This document shows, one piece after another, positions 17,469-26,379 of a stretch of 64,000 nt of DNA. A model generated the notes under the pieces. The model worked only from the letters and a program-made list of their open reading frames with translations, had not been told where the DNA came from and did not search any database. Position 1 is the first letter of the stretch. Each line of letters starts with the position of its first letter. Source of the stretch: Arthrobacter globiformis (GTDB lineage Bacteria; Actinomycetota; Actinomycetes; Actinomycetales; Micrococcaceae). Both the position numbers and the translations under genes were made by a program. The stretch covers positions 4,712,001 to 4,776,000 of the forward strand of contig NZ_JAUSYZ010000001.1 in NCBI RefSeq assembly GCF_030817195.1, read 5' to 3'.

Positions 17469-19274
17469 TCAGGCGGTGCCAGCTTTTGACGGGAGCGGCT
17501 TGTCGCTCCGGCGGGGCCGGCGCTGACCCAGTTCCAGGGCACTGGTCACCAGTGCGAAATGGCTGAATGCCTGCGGGGTGTTCCCGAGGTGCCGCCCGCT
17601 CTGGACGCCCCATTCCTCGCTCAGCAGGCCGACATCGTTGCGCAGCGACAGCAGCCGCTCGAACAGTTCCGTGGCTTCCCTGTGCCGGCCTGCCCCCAGC
17701 AGCGCCTCCACGAGCCAGAAGGAACAGGCAAGGAACACCCCCTCACCCCCTGGCAGTCCGTCGTCGCTCACCTGGGGCCGGTACCGGAGCACGAACCCGT
17801 CCTCCGTCAGTTCGCGCTGGATGGCGTCGATGGTGCCGATCACCCGGGGGTCGTCGGGCGGGAGGAAACCCACGCGCGGAATGAGGAGCAGGCTGGCATC
17901 GAGTTCGGGCCGGCCGTAGCTCTGCGTGAACGTGTTCCGGTCGGCGTCGAAGCCCTTGGCCATGACCTCGGCATGGATGGTGTCGCGCAGCGCCTCCCAG
18001 CGGTCCGCCGGTCCCGGAAGCCTTGAATCCCGGACTCCCTTGACCATCCGGTCCGCGGCTACCCACGCCATCACTTTGGAATGGGTGAAATGGCGCCGCG
18101 GGCCGCGCATCTCCCACAGCCCGTTGTCCGGCTGGTCCCAGGCCCCTTCGAGGTATTCCATCAGCGCCACCTGGACGTCCCAGGCTTCGTCCGTGTGCTT
18201 CAGCAGCGAGTTGCGGGTCAGGGCAAGGCAGTCCAGCACCTCACCCCACACATCCAGCTGCAGCTGGCCGGCGGCCGCGTTGCCCACCCTGACCGGCTTC
18301 GAGTTCTCGTAGCCGGCCAGCCAGGGCAGTTCCAGTTCCGGCAGCCTGCGTTCGCCGTGGATCCCGTACATGATCTGCAGGTCAGCCGGGTCCCCTGCCA
18401 CGGCCCGCAGCAGCCAGTCGCGCCATGCCGCCGCCTCGGAGGTGTAGCCGGCGGCCAGCAGCGCCTGGAGGGTCAGGGTGGCGTCGCGGAGCCAGCAGTA
18501 ACGGTAGTCCCAGTTCCGAGGCCCGCCCAGCTGCTCCGGCAGCGACGTGGTCACGGCCGCAACGATGCCTCCGGTGGGCGCGTAGGTCAGGGCCTTGAGC
18601 GTGATCAGCGAGCGCTGCACGGCATCCTTGTACGGCCCGGATACCTTGCACTTATCCGTCCATTCCCGCCAGAACCGTTCGGTGGAGTCCAGGACTTCCT
18701 CGGCGTCCACGGACCGGGGCCGCCGGACATGGCTGGGCGCCCAGGTCAGCACGAACGGCACCCGTTCGCCGGCTTTCACAGTGAAGTCGCTGACGGTGTG
18801 CATGCGTTCGCCGCGCAGCGGGGCGGTGGTCACCAGGTAGGCAGAATCAGGTCCCGCGACGGCGTGGAGGCCGTGGCTGTCCCGGCGCACCCAGGGCATG
18901 ATGTGGCCGTAGTCGAAGCGCAGGGCCAGCTCGCTTCTCATGCGGACGTGTCCGTGCAGCCCCACCACGATCCGCACGATGTCCGCCACCTCGTCGCGGG
19001 GCGGCATGAAGTCGATGACCCGGACGGCGCCGTCGTCAGTTTCCCACTCGGTTTCCAGGATGAGGGTGTGCCGCCGGTAGCGGCGCCGCGTGCAGCCGCC
19101 GCCAACTGCCGGGGCGAGGAGCCAGCGGCCGGCTTCCGGGGTGTCCAGGAGCGCATTGAAGCAAGCCGGGGAATCGAACCGCGGCAGGCACAGCCAGTCA
19201 ATCGACCCTTCAGTGCTGACCAGGGCCGCCGTGTGCAGATCGCCGACCACCGCATAATCCTCGATGCCTACCAT
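17469..19274 (-). CDS. Glycoside hydrolase family 15 (glucoamylase/trehalase type)
   Basis: A 601-residue GH15 enzyme. The N-terminal beta domain starts MVGIEDYAVVGDLHTAALVS and has IDWLCLPRFDSPACF; the (alpha/alpha)6 barrel carries NWDYRYCWLRDATLTLQALL and the C-terminal catalytic region GLLSEEWGVQSGRHLGNTPQAFSH with the general base Glu. No signal peptide is visible, so it is cytosolic and probably acts on trehalose or short maltodextrins, as actinobacterial homologues do. The frame stays open 148 codons upstream, but ATG 19274 is where the family begins and AAGG lies nearby. Confidence 0.88.
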   Translation of the reverse strand: MVGIEDYAVVGDLHTAALVSTEGSIDWLCLPRFDSPACFNALLDTPEAGRWLLAPAVGGGCTRRRYRRHTLILETEWETDDGAVRVIDFMPPRDEVADIVRIVVGLHGHVRMRSELALRFDYGHIMPWVRRDSHGLHAVAGPDSAYLVTTAPLRGERMHTVSDFTVKAGERVPFVLTWAPSHVRRPRSVDAEEVLDSTERFWREWTDKCKVSGPYKDAVQRSLITLKALTYAPTGGIVAAVTTSLPEQLGGPRNWDYRYCWLRDATLTLQALLAAGYTSEAAAWRDWLLRAVAGDPADLQIMYGIHGERRLPELELPWLAGYENSKPVRVGNAAAGQLQLDVWGEVLDCLALTRNSLLKHTDEAWDVQVALMEYLEGAWDQPDNGLWEMRGPRRHFTHSKVMAWVAADRMVKGVRDSRLPGPADRWEALRDTIHAEVMAKGFDADRNTFTQSYGRPELDASLLLIPRVGFLPPDDPRVIGTIDAIQRELTEDGFVLRYRPQVSDDGLPGGEGVFLACSFWLVEALLGAGRHREATELFERLLSLRNDVGLLSEEWGVQSGRHLGNTPQAFSHFALVTSALELGQRRPRRSDKPLPSKAGTA

Positions 19275-19409
19275 GCCCTTACAGTGCCACAGCGGGCCCC
19301 GCGGCACGAGGGGGTGCCCGGTGTAGCCTGAAGTGAGGCGGAGCGGCCGCCGGAGTCTTGCCCCGGTCACCCGGCTCAGCCGGTTTGCAGGGCGGAAGTG
19401 GAGCCTTGA

Positions 19410-19602
19410 GTGGATAGTCGCCTGAACGAAGCCGACGTGGTGGGGCGCGTCCAGGACATGCTGCTGGACACCCAGGATGTCCAGGATTTCCTCGACGAGC
19501 TGGCACGTTTCTCGGCCGACGCGCAACCTGAAGCTGCGCGACGTCGCTGCGGCCATCGTGGAGTCTGCAGGCGGCGGCCCACTGTCAACCCACTTCGAGT
19601 GA
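19410..19602 (+). pseudogene. Remnant of a GAF-ANTAR regulator gene (internal deletion)
   Basis: From GTG 19410 the frame reads a segment containing MLLDTQDVQDFLDELARFSA, which aligns with LVLTSSDVGEFLHELARISA at the N terminus of the intact GAF-ANTAR gene at 29512. From about 19520 a different frame reads TRNLKLRDVAAAIVESAGGG and ends HFE-stop at 19602, aligning with TRNIKLHSVATSIVDSLGQG at that protein's C terminus. Everything between (GAF core and most of ANTAR, about 160 residues) is gone and the two ends are out of frame. This is direct evidence of an internal deletion. Confidence 0.75.
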
Positions 19603-19612
19603 CGCCCGACAG

Positions 19613-20350
19613 GTGAACGTCCACATCGGTACGTCCGGCTGGAGCTACGACCACTGGGAAAATGTGCTGTACCCGCCCGGGCTTCCCACCAGGGAGCGGC
19701 TGCAGTACTACGTGGCAAGATTCAGCACGGTGGAGCTGAATGCCAGCTTCTACCGCTGGCCGCGGGACACCACGTTCGCCGGCTGGCGGACCCGGCTGCC
19801 GGCCGGTTTTTCGCTGTCCGTCAAAGCCCCCCGCGGACTCACCCACGGCAAGAAGCTGTACGGCCCGGAAGTCTGGATCGAACGCATCGCGCGCTGCTGG
19901 CATGAACTCGGCGACAAGCGCGCTGTGCTCCTGGTCCAGCTGCCTCCCGGCATGGCCCGGGATGATGCCCGCCTGGACTACTTCCTAGGCGCCATGCCCG
20001 AGTGGATCCGAGTGGCCGTGGAGTTCCGGCATCCGAGCTGGGAGCAGCCGGAGGTGTACGGACTGCTGGAACGGCACCAGGCTGCGTACACAGTCATGAG
20101 CGGCGCCAATCTGCCCTGCAACCTCCAGGCGACTGCACCATTCGTCTACGTCAGGCTGCACGGGCCGGACCACCAGCACCTGTACGGCGGTTCCTACTCG
20201 GATGAGGAACTGGGCTGGTGGGCGGACAGGATCCGGGAGTGGCGCAGCTCCGGAAAGGAAGTCTTCGCCTATTTCAACAACGACGGCGGCGGCAACGCCG
20301 TGCGTAATGCGGCCACCCTGCGCGGCATGCTGGGAGACAGCGGCGAGTAA
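19613..20350 (+). CDS. DUF72 family protein
   Basis: A 245-residue DUF72 (YecE-like) TIM-barrel protein. Conserved pieces are the N-terminal IGTSGWSYDHWENVLYP, FSTVELNASFYRWP, FSLSVKAPRGLTH, VEFRHPSWEQ and YVRLHGPD, ending with EVFAYFNND. The biochemical role of the family is unknown, although an endonuclease-like barrel has been suggested. It starts at GTG 19613, 10 nt after the remnant's stop. A longer start inside the remnant would not fit the family. Confidence 0.88.
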   Translation: MNVHIGTSGWSYDHWENVLYPPGLPTRERLQYYVARFSTVELNASFYRWPRDTTFAGWRTRLPAGFSLSVKAPRGLTHGKKLYGPEVWIERIARCWHELGDKRAVLLVQLPPGMARDDARLDYFLGAMPEWIRVAVEFRHPSWEQPEVYGLLERHQAAYTVMSGANLPCNLQATAPFVYVRLHGPDHQHLYGGSYSDEELGWWADRIREWRSSGKEVFAYFNNDGGGNAVRNAATLRGMLGDSGE

Positions 20351-20402
20351 CAGAGCACAGGCGGGCAGCCCATGGGCCCCCGCCCTGTGGCAGAGTGAAG
20401 GC

Positions 20403-21476
20403 ATGGACATGGCGTCACAGGAATCACCGTTGTCAGGGACGAGCTTGTCAGGGACGCGCGTCTTCCGCCTGGCCCACTGGCTATCCGACTCGATCAATAC
20501 CGCGCGCCTGAAACTGGCACGCCGCTGGAAGTTTGAGCCCAAGACGATCGCGTACCAGGGCTACGGCTCCACGGAATGGGTCCGTGTCCTGGGCAGGGTG
20601 GTGCTGGCCAGCAAGCCCGTGCCTGGCAGCCGCGCCGACCATGCCGCCCGGAACGGCACCGAGAACGTACGCGGCTGGCGCGCCTTCACCAGCGTTCCCA
20701 TCCCCCGTTCCGAGGTGGAGATTGAGATCGGCGGAAGAGTCACGAAGGTCAAGGCAGACCGCGGCGGGCTTGTGGACATCGATATCCCGGTGGCCCTCGC
20801 CCCGGGGTGGCACACCGCCATACTCCGCTCCGCGGATGCCGAACCGGCGGAAGCCAGCATCTTCGTGATTGCCCCGGACACAAAGTTTGGCATCGTGTCC
20901 GACATTGACGACACCGTCATGGTGACGGCCTTGCCCCGGCCGTTCCTGGCACTCTGGAACACCTTTGTGCTGAGCGAGCGGGCCAGGATGGCCACCCCGG
21001 GGATGGCGGTGCTCCTGGACCGGCTCACCGTTGAGCATCCCGACGCACCGGTCATCTATCTCTCGACGGGCCCCTGGAACGCTGCGCCCACCCTCGCGCG
21101 GTTCCTGACCCGGAACATGTACCCGGCCGGCCCGTTGCTGCTGACGGACTGGGGACTGACGCAGGACCGCTGGTTCCGCAGCGGCCAGGAGCACAAGCGC
21201 CGCAATCTTGAGCGGCTGGCGGCGGAATTCCCGCACATGCGCTGGCTCCTGATTGGCGACAACGGGCAGCACGACGAGCAGATCTACTCGCAGTTCACGC
21301 AGCACAACGCGGACAAGGTGGCGGCCATCGCCATCCGGCAGCTGTCCGTGAGCGAGGCCGTCTTCGCCGGCGGCCATTCCGAGGACGGCGACCACAGCGC
21401 CTCGACGGTGCCGTGGATCTACTCCCCCGACGGGGCGGGCATAGCCCGCCAGCTCCGGGAACTCGAACTCCTCTAG
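20403..21476 (+). CDS. App1-like phosphatase domain protein (DUF2183)
   Basis: A 357-residue protein with the App1 phosphatidate-phosphatase catalytic domain. The HAD-like nucleophile motif is SDIDDTVMVT (DxDxT), followed by VIYLSTGPWNAAP, LLLTDWGL and LLIGDNGQHDEQIY. The first 150 residues contain an Ig-like or beta-rich segment and a basic stretch. ATG 20403 is taken because the sequence before it in frame overlaps the DUF72 gene. It may dephosphorylate lipids or protein-bound phosphates; the bacterial substrate is unknown. It ends 14 nt before the convergent GH1 gene. Confidence 0.85.
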   Translation: MDMASQESPLSGTSLSGTRVFRLAHWLSDSINTARLKLARRWKFEPKTIAYQGYGSTEWVRVLGRVVLASKPVPGSRADHAARNGTENVRGWRAFTSVPIPRSEVEIEIGGRVTKVKADRGGLVDIDIPVALAPGWHTAILRSADAEPAEASIFVIAPDTKFGIVSDIDDTVMVTALPRPFLALWNTFVLSERARMATPGMAVLLDRLTVEHPDAPVIYLSTGPWNAAPTLARFLTRNMYPAGPLLLTDWGLTQDRWFRSGQEHKRRNLERLAAEFPHMRWLLIGDNGQHDEQIYSQFTQHNADKVAAIAIRQLSVSEAVFAGGHSEDGDHSASTVPWIYSPDGAGIARQLRELELL

Positions 21477-21490
21477 GTACCCGAACTGCT

Positions 21491-23044
21491 CTAGGTGACC
21501 GGACCGGCGTCGGACATTCCACCGTCGGACATCCCTGCGTCTGTCAGCGCGCCGTCCGTCCCTGCTGCCGCAGCCGCGACGGCGGCATCCGCGGACGCTG
21601 CCAGCCTCCGTTCCTCCTGGAGTTCCTGGAACCAGTAGAACGAGGCCTTGGGCGTGCGCACCTGCGTCTCGAAATCCACGTGCACCAGGCCGAACGGCTG
21701 TTTGTAGCCGCCGGACCATTCGAAGTTGTCCATGAATGACCAGACGTAATAGCCGCGCAGGTCGATCGCTTCAGCCTCGCCGCCGGGGGCCGTGGCGCGG
21801 AGGGCGGTGCCGAGGTGGTCGGAGAGGTAGCGCAGCCGCCGCTCGTCGGGGATGAAGGTCCGATTGGTTGACTTGTCGCGGACCTTGACGTCCTCAAAGC
21901 TTGCCCCGCCCTCGGTGATGATCACCGGCGGAAGTTTCGGGTACCGTTCGGCCATTTCCTTGAGCGCCACGGCCATGTATTCCGGTTTCACGGGCCACCC
22001 GTAGGCAGTGGTTTCAGTGTCCGGCCACGGCTCAATGTGCAGCGGGGCACCGGGCGTGGCGTCCCTGAGGTCATCCCCCATCGCCTCGGCCATGGCCGCC
22101 GGAACGGGGCTGTCGCCGCCGCCGGCCGCCACCCTGGTGGGCATGTAGTAGTTCAAGCCGTAGAAGTCCAGCGGCTGGGAGATGACGGCCATGTCCTCAT
22201 CCGGATGCTCGAAGGACGAGAAGAACTTCGCCGCCCGGATGAGGTCCGGATATTTTCCGGTGAGCACTGGGTCCGCGTAAAGCCGGTTCTGTGCCACATC
22301 CATGGCACCCGCACTAATCCAGTCGAGGGGGTTGCCGGAGTTGGGCACCACGGGCGAGTACACATTGGTCATGCCGATTTCGCCGGGCACCTTCGCTGCC
22401 CGCAGGGCCTGCAGCGCGAGGCCGTGGCCCAGCAGTTGGTGGTGCACGCTGGGCAGGCCATTCGCGAGGTCGGCCTTCCCCGGGGAGTGCAGGCCCAGGG
22501 CATAGCCGTTGGTGGTCACGGTGGCGGGCTCGTTGATGGTCACCCAGCGCGCCACCCGGTCCCCGTAGGCTGCCGCGGCGATGGCGGCGAACTCGCCCAG
22601 CCGGTAGGCAGTGTCCCGGTTGAGCCAGCCGCCGTCCTCGTCGAGGGCCAGCGGCGTGTCCCAGTGGTAGAGGGTGACCATCGGTGAAATTTCGTTGGCC
22701 AGCAGCTCATCCAGCAGCCGGTCATAGAAATCGAGCCCGGCACGGTTCACCGCTCCGCGGCCGTCCGGCTGGATCCGCGGCCACGCCAGTGAGAACCGGT
22801 AGGAATCGACGCCCAGCTCCTTCATGAGGGCCACGTCCTGCGGCATGCGGTGGTAGTGGTCGCACGCCACGGCCGGGCTGTGGCCGTCCACGATCGTCCC
22901 GGGTTTTGCTGCGAAGACGTCCCAGCCGGCGGGTCCACGGCCGTCCTCGTCCAGCGCCCCTTCAATCTGGAACGCTGCTGTAGCCACCCCAAGGGTGAAT
23001 CCGGTCGGAACCATGGCGGCCAATTCTTTGGCGGAAGGATGCAT
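21491..23044 (-). CDS. GH1 family beta-glucosidase
   Basis: Glycoside hydrolase family 1, 517 residues. The acid/base Glu is in WVTINEPATV and the nucleophile Glu in VIITEGGASFED, where the usual TENG is TEGG. The N-terminal family block is TLGVATAAFQIEGALDEDGRG, and FMDNFEWSGGYKQPFGLVHVD marks the C-terminal end. About 40 further residues are Ala/Asp/Gly-rich with a repeated SDGGMSDAG-type ending, so probably disordered. No signal peptide is present, so it acts in the cytosol on imported beta-glucosides. The VOC gene is directly upstream on the same strand. Confidence 0.92.
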   Translation of the reverse strand: MHPSAKELAAMVPTGFTLGVATAAFQIEGALDEDGRGPAGWDVFAAKPGTIVDGHSPAVACDHYHRMPQDVALMKELGVDSYRFSLAWPRIQPDGRGAVNRAGLDFYDRLLDELLANEISPMVTLYHWDTPLALDEDGGWLNRDTAYRLGEFAAIAAAAYGDRVARWVTINEPATVTTNGYALGLHSPGKADLANGLPSVHHQLLGHGLALQALRAAKVPGEIGMTNVYSPVVPNSGNPLDWISAGAMDVAQNRLYADPVLTGKYPDLIRAAKFFSSFEHPDEDMAVISQPLDFYGLNYYMPTRVAAGGGDSPVPAAMAEAMGDDLRDATPGAPLHIEPWPDTETTAYGWPVKPEYMAVALKEMAERYPKLPPVIITEGGASFEDVKVRDKSTNRTFIPDERRLRYLSDHLGTALRATAPGGEAEAIDLRGYYVWSFMDNFEWSGGYKQPFGLVHVDFETQVRTPKASFYWFQELQEERRLAASADAAVAAAAAGTDGALTDAGMSDGGMSDAGPVT

Positions 23045-23110
23045 TGCTGGACCTCTGTGACGTTGTGGACGGCCGGTAGGCCAAAACTTCAGATTGCCGG
23101 AGTCTATCGC

Positions 23111-23503
23111 TCAGGGCGCCGCACTGCCCGGGTTAATCACGGAAATCACGTTGCCGGCGGGGTCCTTGAACCATGCGATGTCCGGTCCCATCCCGCGGGC
23201 TATTCCTTTTTCGTCCGTGGGCAGGTTGGGGTCGTCGTAGATCTTGGTCTGGACGCCTGCCGCGTTGAGCTCATCAACGGCTGCCTCGACGTCGTCGACC
23301 ACAAGGTTCAGGACGGTGAAGGTGGCCGGCTCATGGTCGTCCTTGGGGTAGACAAAAATTCGGTGGCCCTCGGGCATGGACAGCTCCAGCGTGCCCATCG
23401 CTCCGTCGGACACCGCCAGGCCCAGCGTCTGCCCGTAAAAATCCCTGGCGCGCGCCACGTCGTCGACGCTGAAGCTGGAAAACGAACCCTTGGGCGGAAA
23501 TAT
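23111..23503 (-). CDS. VOC-family protein with apparent ATA start
   Basis: A VOC/glyoxalase-type protein. The recognisable N terminus (FSSFSVDDVARARDFYGQTL) begins 15 codons before the first standard start codon (GTG 23458), and a stop lies 13 codons above that. The only initiation-like signal is AAGGAG, 6 nt before an ATA codon at 23503, giving M-FPPKGSFSSF and 130 residues, the expected length. The C terminus has PDIAWFKDPAGNVISVINPG. So either translation starts at ATA, or an ATG has mutated and the gene is impaired. It is upstream of the GH1 gene. Confidence 0.65.
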   Translation of the reverse strand: MFPPKGSFSSFSVDDVARARDFYGQTLGLAVSDGAMGTLELSMPEGHRIFVYPKDDHEPATFTVLNLVVDDVEAAVDELNAAGVQTKIYDDPNLPTDEKGIARGMGPDIAWFKDPAGNVISVINPGSAAP

Positions 23504-23699
23504 GGCCTTCTCCTTCGATGGCTCCAGTCCTTCGGCAGCTCAGGAGGGCTGCGGTACCTCCGGACTGCGGTACCCCCCCAGAATGGCACAGGCCCGGGGC
23601 CGCTGACGAGAGGCCGCGGAACGGGTTCCGGGCAACGCCCCGCCTCCGAACGCCCCGGGCCGCGGCGTGGTGGTGACCGCCGCTGGTAGGGTCTGCGAC

Positions 23700-25208
23700 A
23701 TGGATGAAAAATTGGGGAAGTTCATCGACGATTTCGCGCAGCTGGTTCAGATCGCCCAGTCCGGGCAGCACCGCGTACAGGCCGGCACCCAGCTGCTGAC
23801 AACAATCACGGACCATCTGGCGGTGCCGGCCGAATCACTCGCGGTGGTGGTGGAGGAGGTGCCGGCGCACCGATTCGTGGACGCGGACATCCGGATGGCC
23901 GAACTCGCCGCCGAGGACGAGCAATTCCGGCTGGTGGGGATCGGCGGCGGCGACCAGCGCCACCACCAGTCCCTGAGCGACATGCTGCAGCAGTCGCAGT
24001 TCTTTCCGCAGTTTCCGTTGTCCCAACCCGATTACATCAACCTTGCTGTTGGACCCGATGAACAGCGGCAAGCCGTGGCACTGGGCCTGTGGCTGTTCCG
24101 GCACGCGGGCAGCCCTGTTGCCGTCCTGCAGCGGGACGCGGCGCCGCGGTACGGGCGGCAGACGGCGTGCCTCGAACTCCTGGCCGCTGATGCGAAAAAC
24201 GCGGCAGACTTCCTGGCCGAGTTCCGCAGGCGCATGCAGCGCGGCAGCATCCTGAAAGGCCAGGTCATTTCCCTGGTCATGGGCGAGTACGGGCCCAGCA
24301 GCGGCGGCGTGACGTTCCACGCCCGGCCGGAGCTCACAGCGTCCGACGTCATCCTTCCCGAGGGGCTGCTCCAGAAAGTGGCCGATCACGCCCTGGGCAT
24401 CACCGCGCACCGGGAGTCGCTGAACGAGTACGGCCAGCACCTCAAGCGGGGCATCCTGCTGTACGGCCGCCCGGGGACGGGCAAGACCCACACGGTGCGG
24501 TACCTGCTGAGCCAAAGCGCCGGCATCACCGCGATCCTGCTGTCCGGAGGGTCACTGGCCAGGATTTCCGAGGCGGCAGCCATGGCGCGGGCCCTGCAGC
24601 CTTCCATCGTTGTGCTGGAGGACTGCGACCTGATCGCTGAGGACCGGAGCTTCGGGCACGGGCCGCAGCCGCTGCTGTTCGAGGTTCTGGATGCCATGGA
24701 CGGCCTGGACCACGACGCCGACGTCGCCTTCGTCCTCACCACAAACCGCGTGGACATGCTCGAGCGGGCCCTCGCCCAGCGCCCCGGCCGCGTTGACCTG
24801 GCCGTGGACGTTCCGCTGCCGGCCCTGGACGAGCGGATCGGACTGGTGACGCTGTATGCGCGCGGCATTCCGTTCAGCCCGGACGCCGTCCGCGATGCCG
24901 CGGCCCGCACTGAAGGAACCACAGCCTCGTTCGCGCGCGAACTGGTCCGCCGGGCCGTCGTGCGTGCCGCGCTGGACGGCACCCCCGTGTCGGACAGCCA
25001 CCTGTACGAGGCGGTGGAAGAACTGATGGCCGACGGCGAGACCCTCACCAGGAGCCTGCTGGGCAGCGGCCCCGCCGGCGGCGGGGACGGGCAGGGCGGC
25101 TTCGGCGGTCCCGGCTTCCCCGGTCCGGGTTTTCCCGGACCTGGATTCGGGGGTCCGGGGATACCCGGGCCCGACGTTGGCGGCGTCAGTTTCGTCGGAC
25201 CGGGTTGA
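23700..25208 (+). CDS. AAA-family ATPase with collagen-like C-terminal tail
   Basis: A 502-residue ATPase. About 220 N-terminal residues are mainly helical and of no recognised family. The AAA core has Walker A GRPGTGKTHTV near residue 258, Walker B IVVLEDCDLI near 303, sensor-1 FVLTTNRVD and an arginine-finger region LAQRPGRVDLAVD. After a lid domain the last 45 residues are Gly/Pro/Phe repeats (GGPGFPGPGFPGPGFGGPG), a collagen-like or phase-separating tail. The domain organisation resembles actinobacterial FtsH-like or CDC48-like ATPases, but no protease domain is present. ATG 23700 is chosen because it lies where the folded domain begins. Confidence 0.8.
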   Translation: MDEKLGKFIDDFAQLVQIAQSGQHRVQAGTQLLTTITDHLAVPAESLAVVVEEVPAHRFVDADIRMAELAAEDEQFRLVGIGGGDQRHHQSLSDMLQQSQFFPQFPLSQPDYINLAVGPDEQRQAVALGLWLFRHAGSPVAVLQRDAAPRYGRQTACLELLAADAKNAADFLAEFRRRMQRGSILKGQVISLVMGEYGPSSGGVTFHARPELTASDVILPEGLLQKVADHALGITAHRESLNEYGQHLKRGILLYGRPGTGKTHTVRYLLSQSAGITAILLSGGSLARISEAAAMARALQPSIVVLEDCDLIAEDRSFGHGPQPLLFEVLDAMDGLDHDADVAFVLTTNRVDMLERALAQRPGRVDLAVDVPLPALDERIGLVTLYARGIPFSPDAVRDAAARTEGTTASFARELVRRAVVRAALDGTPVSDSHLYEAVEELMADGETLTRSLLGSGPAGGGDGQGGFGGPGFPGPGFPGPGFGGPGIPGPDVGGVSFVGPG

Positions 25209-25235
25209 TCCAACAACGGTTAATTCACCAGCGGG

Positions 25236-25625
25236 TTAGTCCACCAGTGGCGGGGGCCCGAAGAGGAATTCGTTGGCGTGGGACACGGCCTTGCGGAAGG
25301 CATCGTTCCGCAGGGCGACCAGGTTCGCAGAGCCGTCGGCGTCGGGCTCCAGGAACTGGGTCAGGCCCGGGCGAAGCACCCAAATGTCCCCGGCAGGCGG
25401 CAGGTAGAACACCCCGAACGTACGGTGCCGGTGGTCGTCGTCGGACCAGATCGGCACCACGGCCAGCGCGGCTCCGGTCGTAGGATTGATCCACTGTGCG
25501 CGGGGCAGGGGCTCCTCATGGGCCTCGGGGTCCAGGAACGGTGCTGTGCCCTTGCCCCAGCGCTGCTCAAAGCGCTCATGGAAGGCCGGAATCAGGTGTG
25601 AATCGTAGCGGCGCCAGTCGCTCAT
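25236..25625 (-). CDS. Hypothetical protein, 129 aa
   Basis: A soluble 129-residue protein with many Trp/Pro motifs (AQWINPTTGAALAVVPIWSD, HRTFGVFYLPPAGDIWVL). I recognise no family. Its ATG overlaps the stop of the J-like gene by 4 nt (ATGA), and AGGAGAACC lies inside the upstream gene, so the two are translationally coupled. It is convergent with the AAA ATPase gene and ends 27 nt from it. Confidence 0.7.
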   Translation of the reverse strand: MSDWRRYDSHLIPAFHERFEQRWGKGTAPFLDPEAHEEPLPRAQWINPTTGAALAVVPIWSDDDHRHRTFGVFYLPPAGDIWVLRPGLTQFLEPDADGSANLVALRNDAFRKAVSHANEFLFGPPPLVD

Positions 25626-25780
25626 GGCTGTGGTTCTCCTATGACGCTCATGTCGGTTTCAGGTCCAGGGTCCGCTCTCCCACCGCGCATCAGGGCGCGG
25701 TAGGCGCGGGCGACCTCCTGCTGCGAGGCGCCGCGCGGAACCTGCAGCACCGCATAGTAATCCGGTGAAGGGCTGGTCAT
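25622..25780 (-). CDS. Mini J-domain-like protein lacking HPD, 52 aa
   Basis: A 52-residue product whose first 30 residues match helices I and II of a J-domain (DYYAVLQVPRGASQQEVARA, then YRALMR). Where HPD should follow, it reads GGRADPGPETD, so the Hsp70-stimulating motif is absent, and helices III and IV are missing. It follows the Hsp20 gene after a hairpin and is coupled by an ATGA overlap to the next gene. The start has only a weak ribosome-binding site. It may be a decayed J-protein or a small regulator that keeps only the helix II binding face. Confidence 0.65.
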   Translation of the reverse strand: MTSPSPDYYAVLQVPRGASQQEVARAYRALMRGGRADPGPETDMSVIGEPQP

Positions 25781-25818
25781 CGCTGAAGCCTGTTGTTGCA
25801 AGGATTGCTGAGGATCGC

Positions 25819-25870
25819 GGCTGGGGCGGCCTGCGGGTATCCGACTGGGAACCCACAGGCCGCCCCAGCC
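25819..25870 (-). terminator. Strong hairpin between Hsp20 and J-like gene
   Basis: A 20-bp stem with one mismatch (25819-25838 and 25851-25870, 12-nt loop) begins 10 nt after the Hsp20 stop. It probably terminates or attenuates hsp20 transcription before the J-like gene. Confidence 0.65.
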
Positions 25871-25880
25871 AGCGCGGTCG

Positions 25881-26306
25881 CTATGTCTCGATCTGGTGCA
25901 GCTGGCCCTTGCTTTCGATCTCGATCTTCCGCGGCTTTGCCTGCTCGGCAACCGGGATCCGCAGTGTCAACACGCCAAGATCGTAGCTGGCCTTGATGTT
26001 GTCCGCGTCCAGGGTGTCGCCGAGAATGAGCTGGCGGCTGAAGACACCGCGCGGCCTCTCGGAGACCACCAGTTCGACGTTGGGCTGGGTGGCATCACGG
26101 CGCTCTGCCCGGACGGTGAGGACGTTCCGTTCAACGTTCAGATCCACGTCTTCGGGAGAAATCCCGGGCAAGTCAAACGCCACCACGAATTCCCCGTCTT
26201 CCTGCCACGCGTCCATCGGCATGGCGGCCGGACGGGCTGCTGTTCCGAAGACCTGCTGGGTGAGCCGGTCCAGCTCACGGAACGGGTCAGTACGGATTAG
26301 CATCAT
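25881..26306 (-). CDS. Hsp20 / alpha-crystallin small heat-shock protein
   Basis: ATP-independent holdase, 141 residues, with a short N-terminal arm ([11 protein letters not shown]) and an alpha-crystallin domain: [29 protein letters not shown], the conserved [37 protein letters not shown] with the I-x-V/L-type C-terminal motif. ATG 26306 is preceded by GGGAG at good spacing; a second ATG follows directly. A good -35/-10 pair lies about 75 nt upstream. No HAIR (HspR) or CIRCE (HrcA) box is visible in its leader, so control may be by another regulator. Confidence 0.9.
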   Translation of the reverse strand: MMLIRTDPFRELDRLTQQVFGTAARPAAMPMDAWQEDGEFVVAFDLPGISPEDVDLNVERNVLTVRAERRDATQPNVELVVSERPRGVFSRQLILGDTLDADNIKASYDLGVLTLRIPVAEQAKPRKIEIESKGQLHQIET

Positions 26307-26379
26307 TTCCCACTCCCTTCAGCATGTAGGTTGTATGGCTACCCATCACCCATTTATCTATGGTGGTGGATACAGATTT

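Noticed and set aside
25881..26340. HAIR or CIRCE heat-shock operator before hsp20
   Set aside because: I looked for CTTGAGT-N7-ACTCAAG and TTAGCACTC-N9-GAGTGCTAA, and neither is present in the leader or promoter region of either Hsp20 gene.
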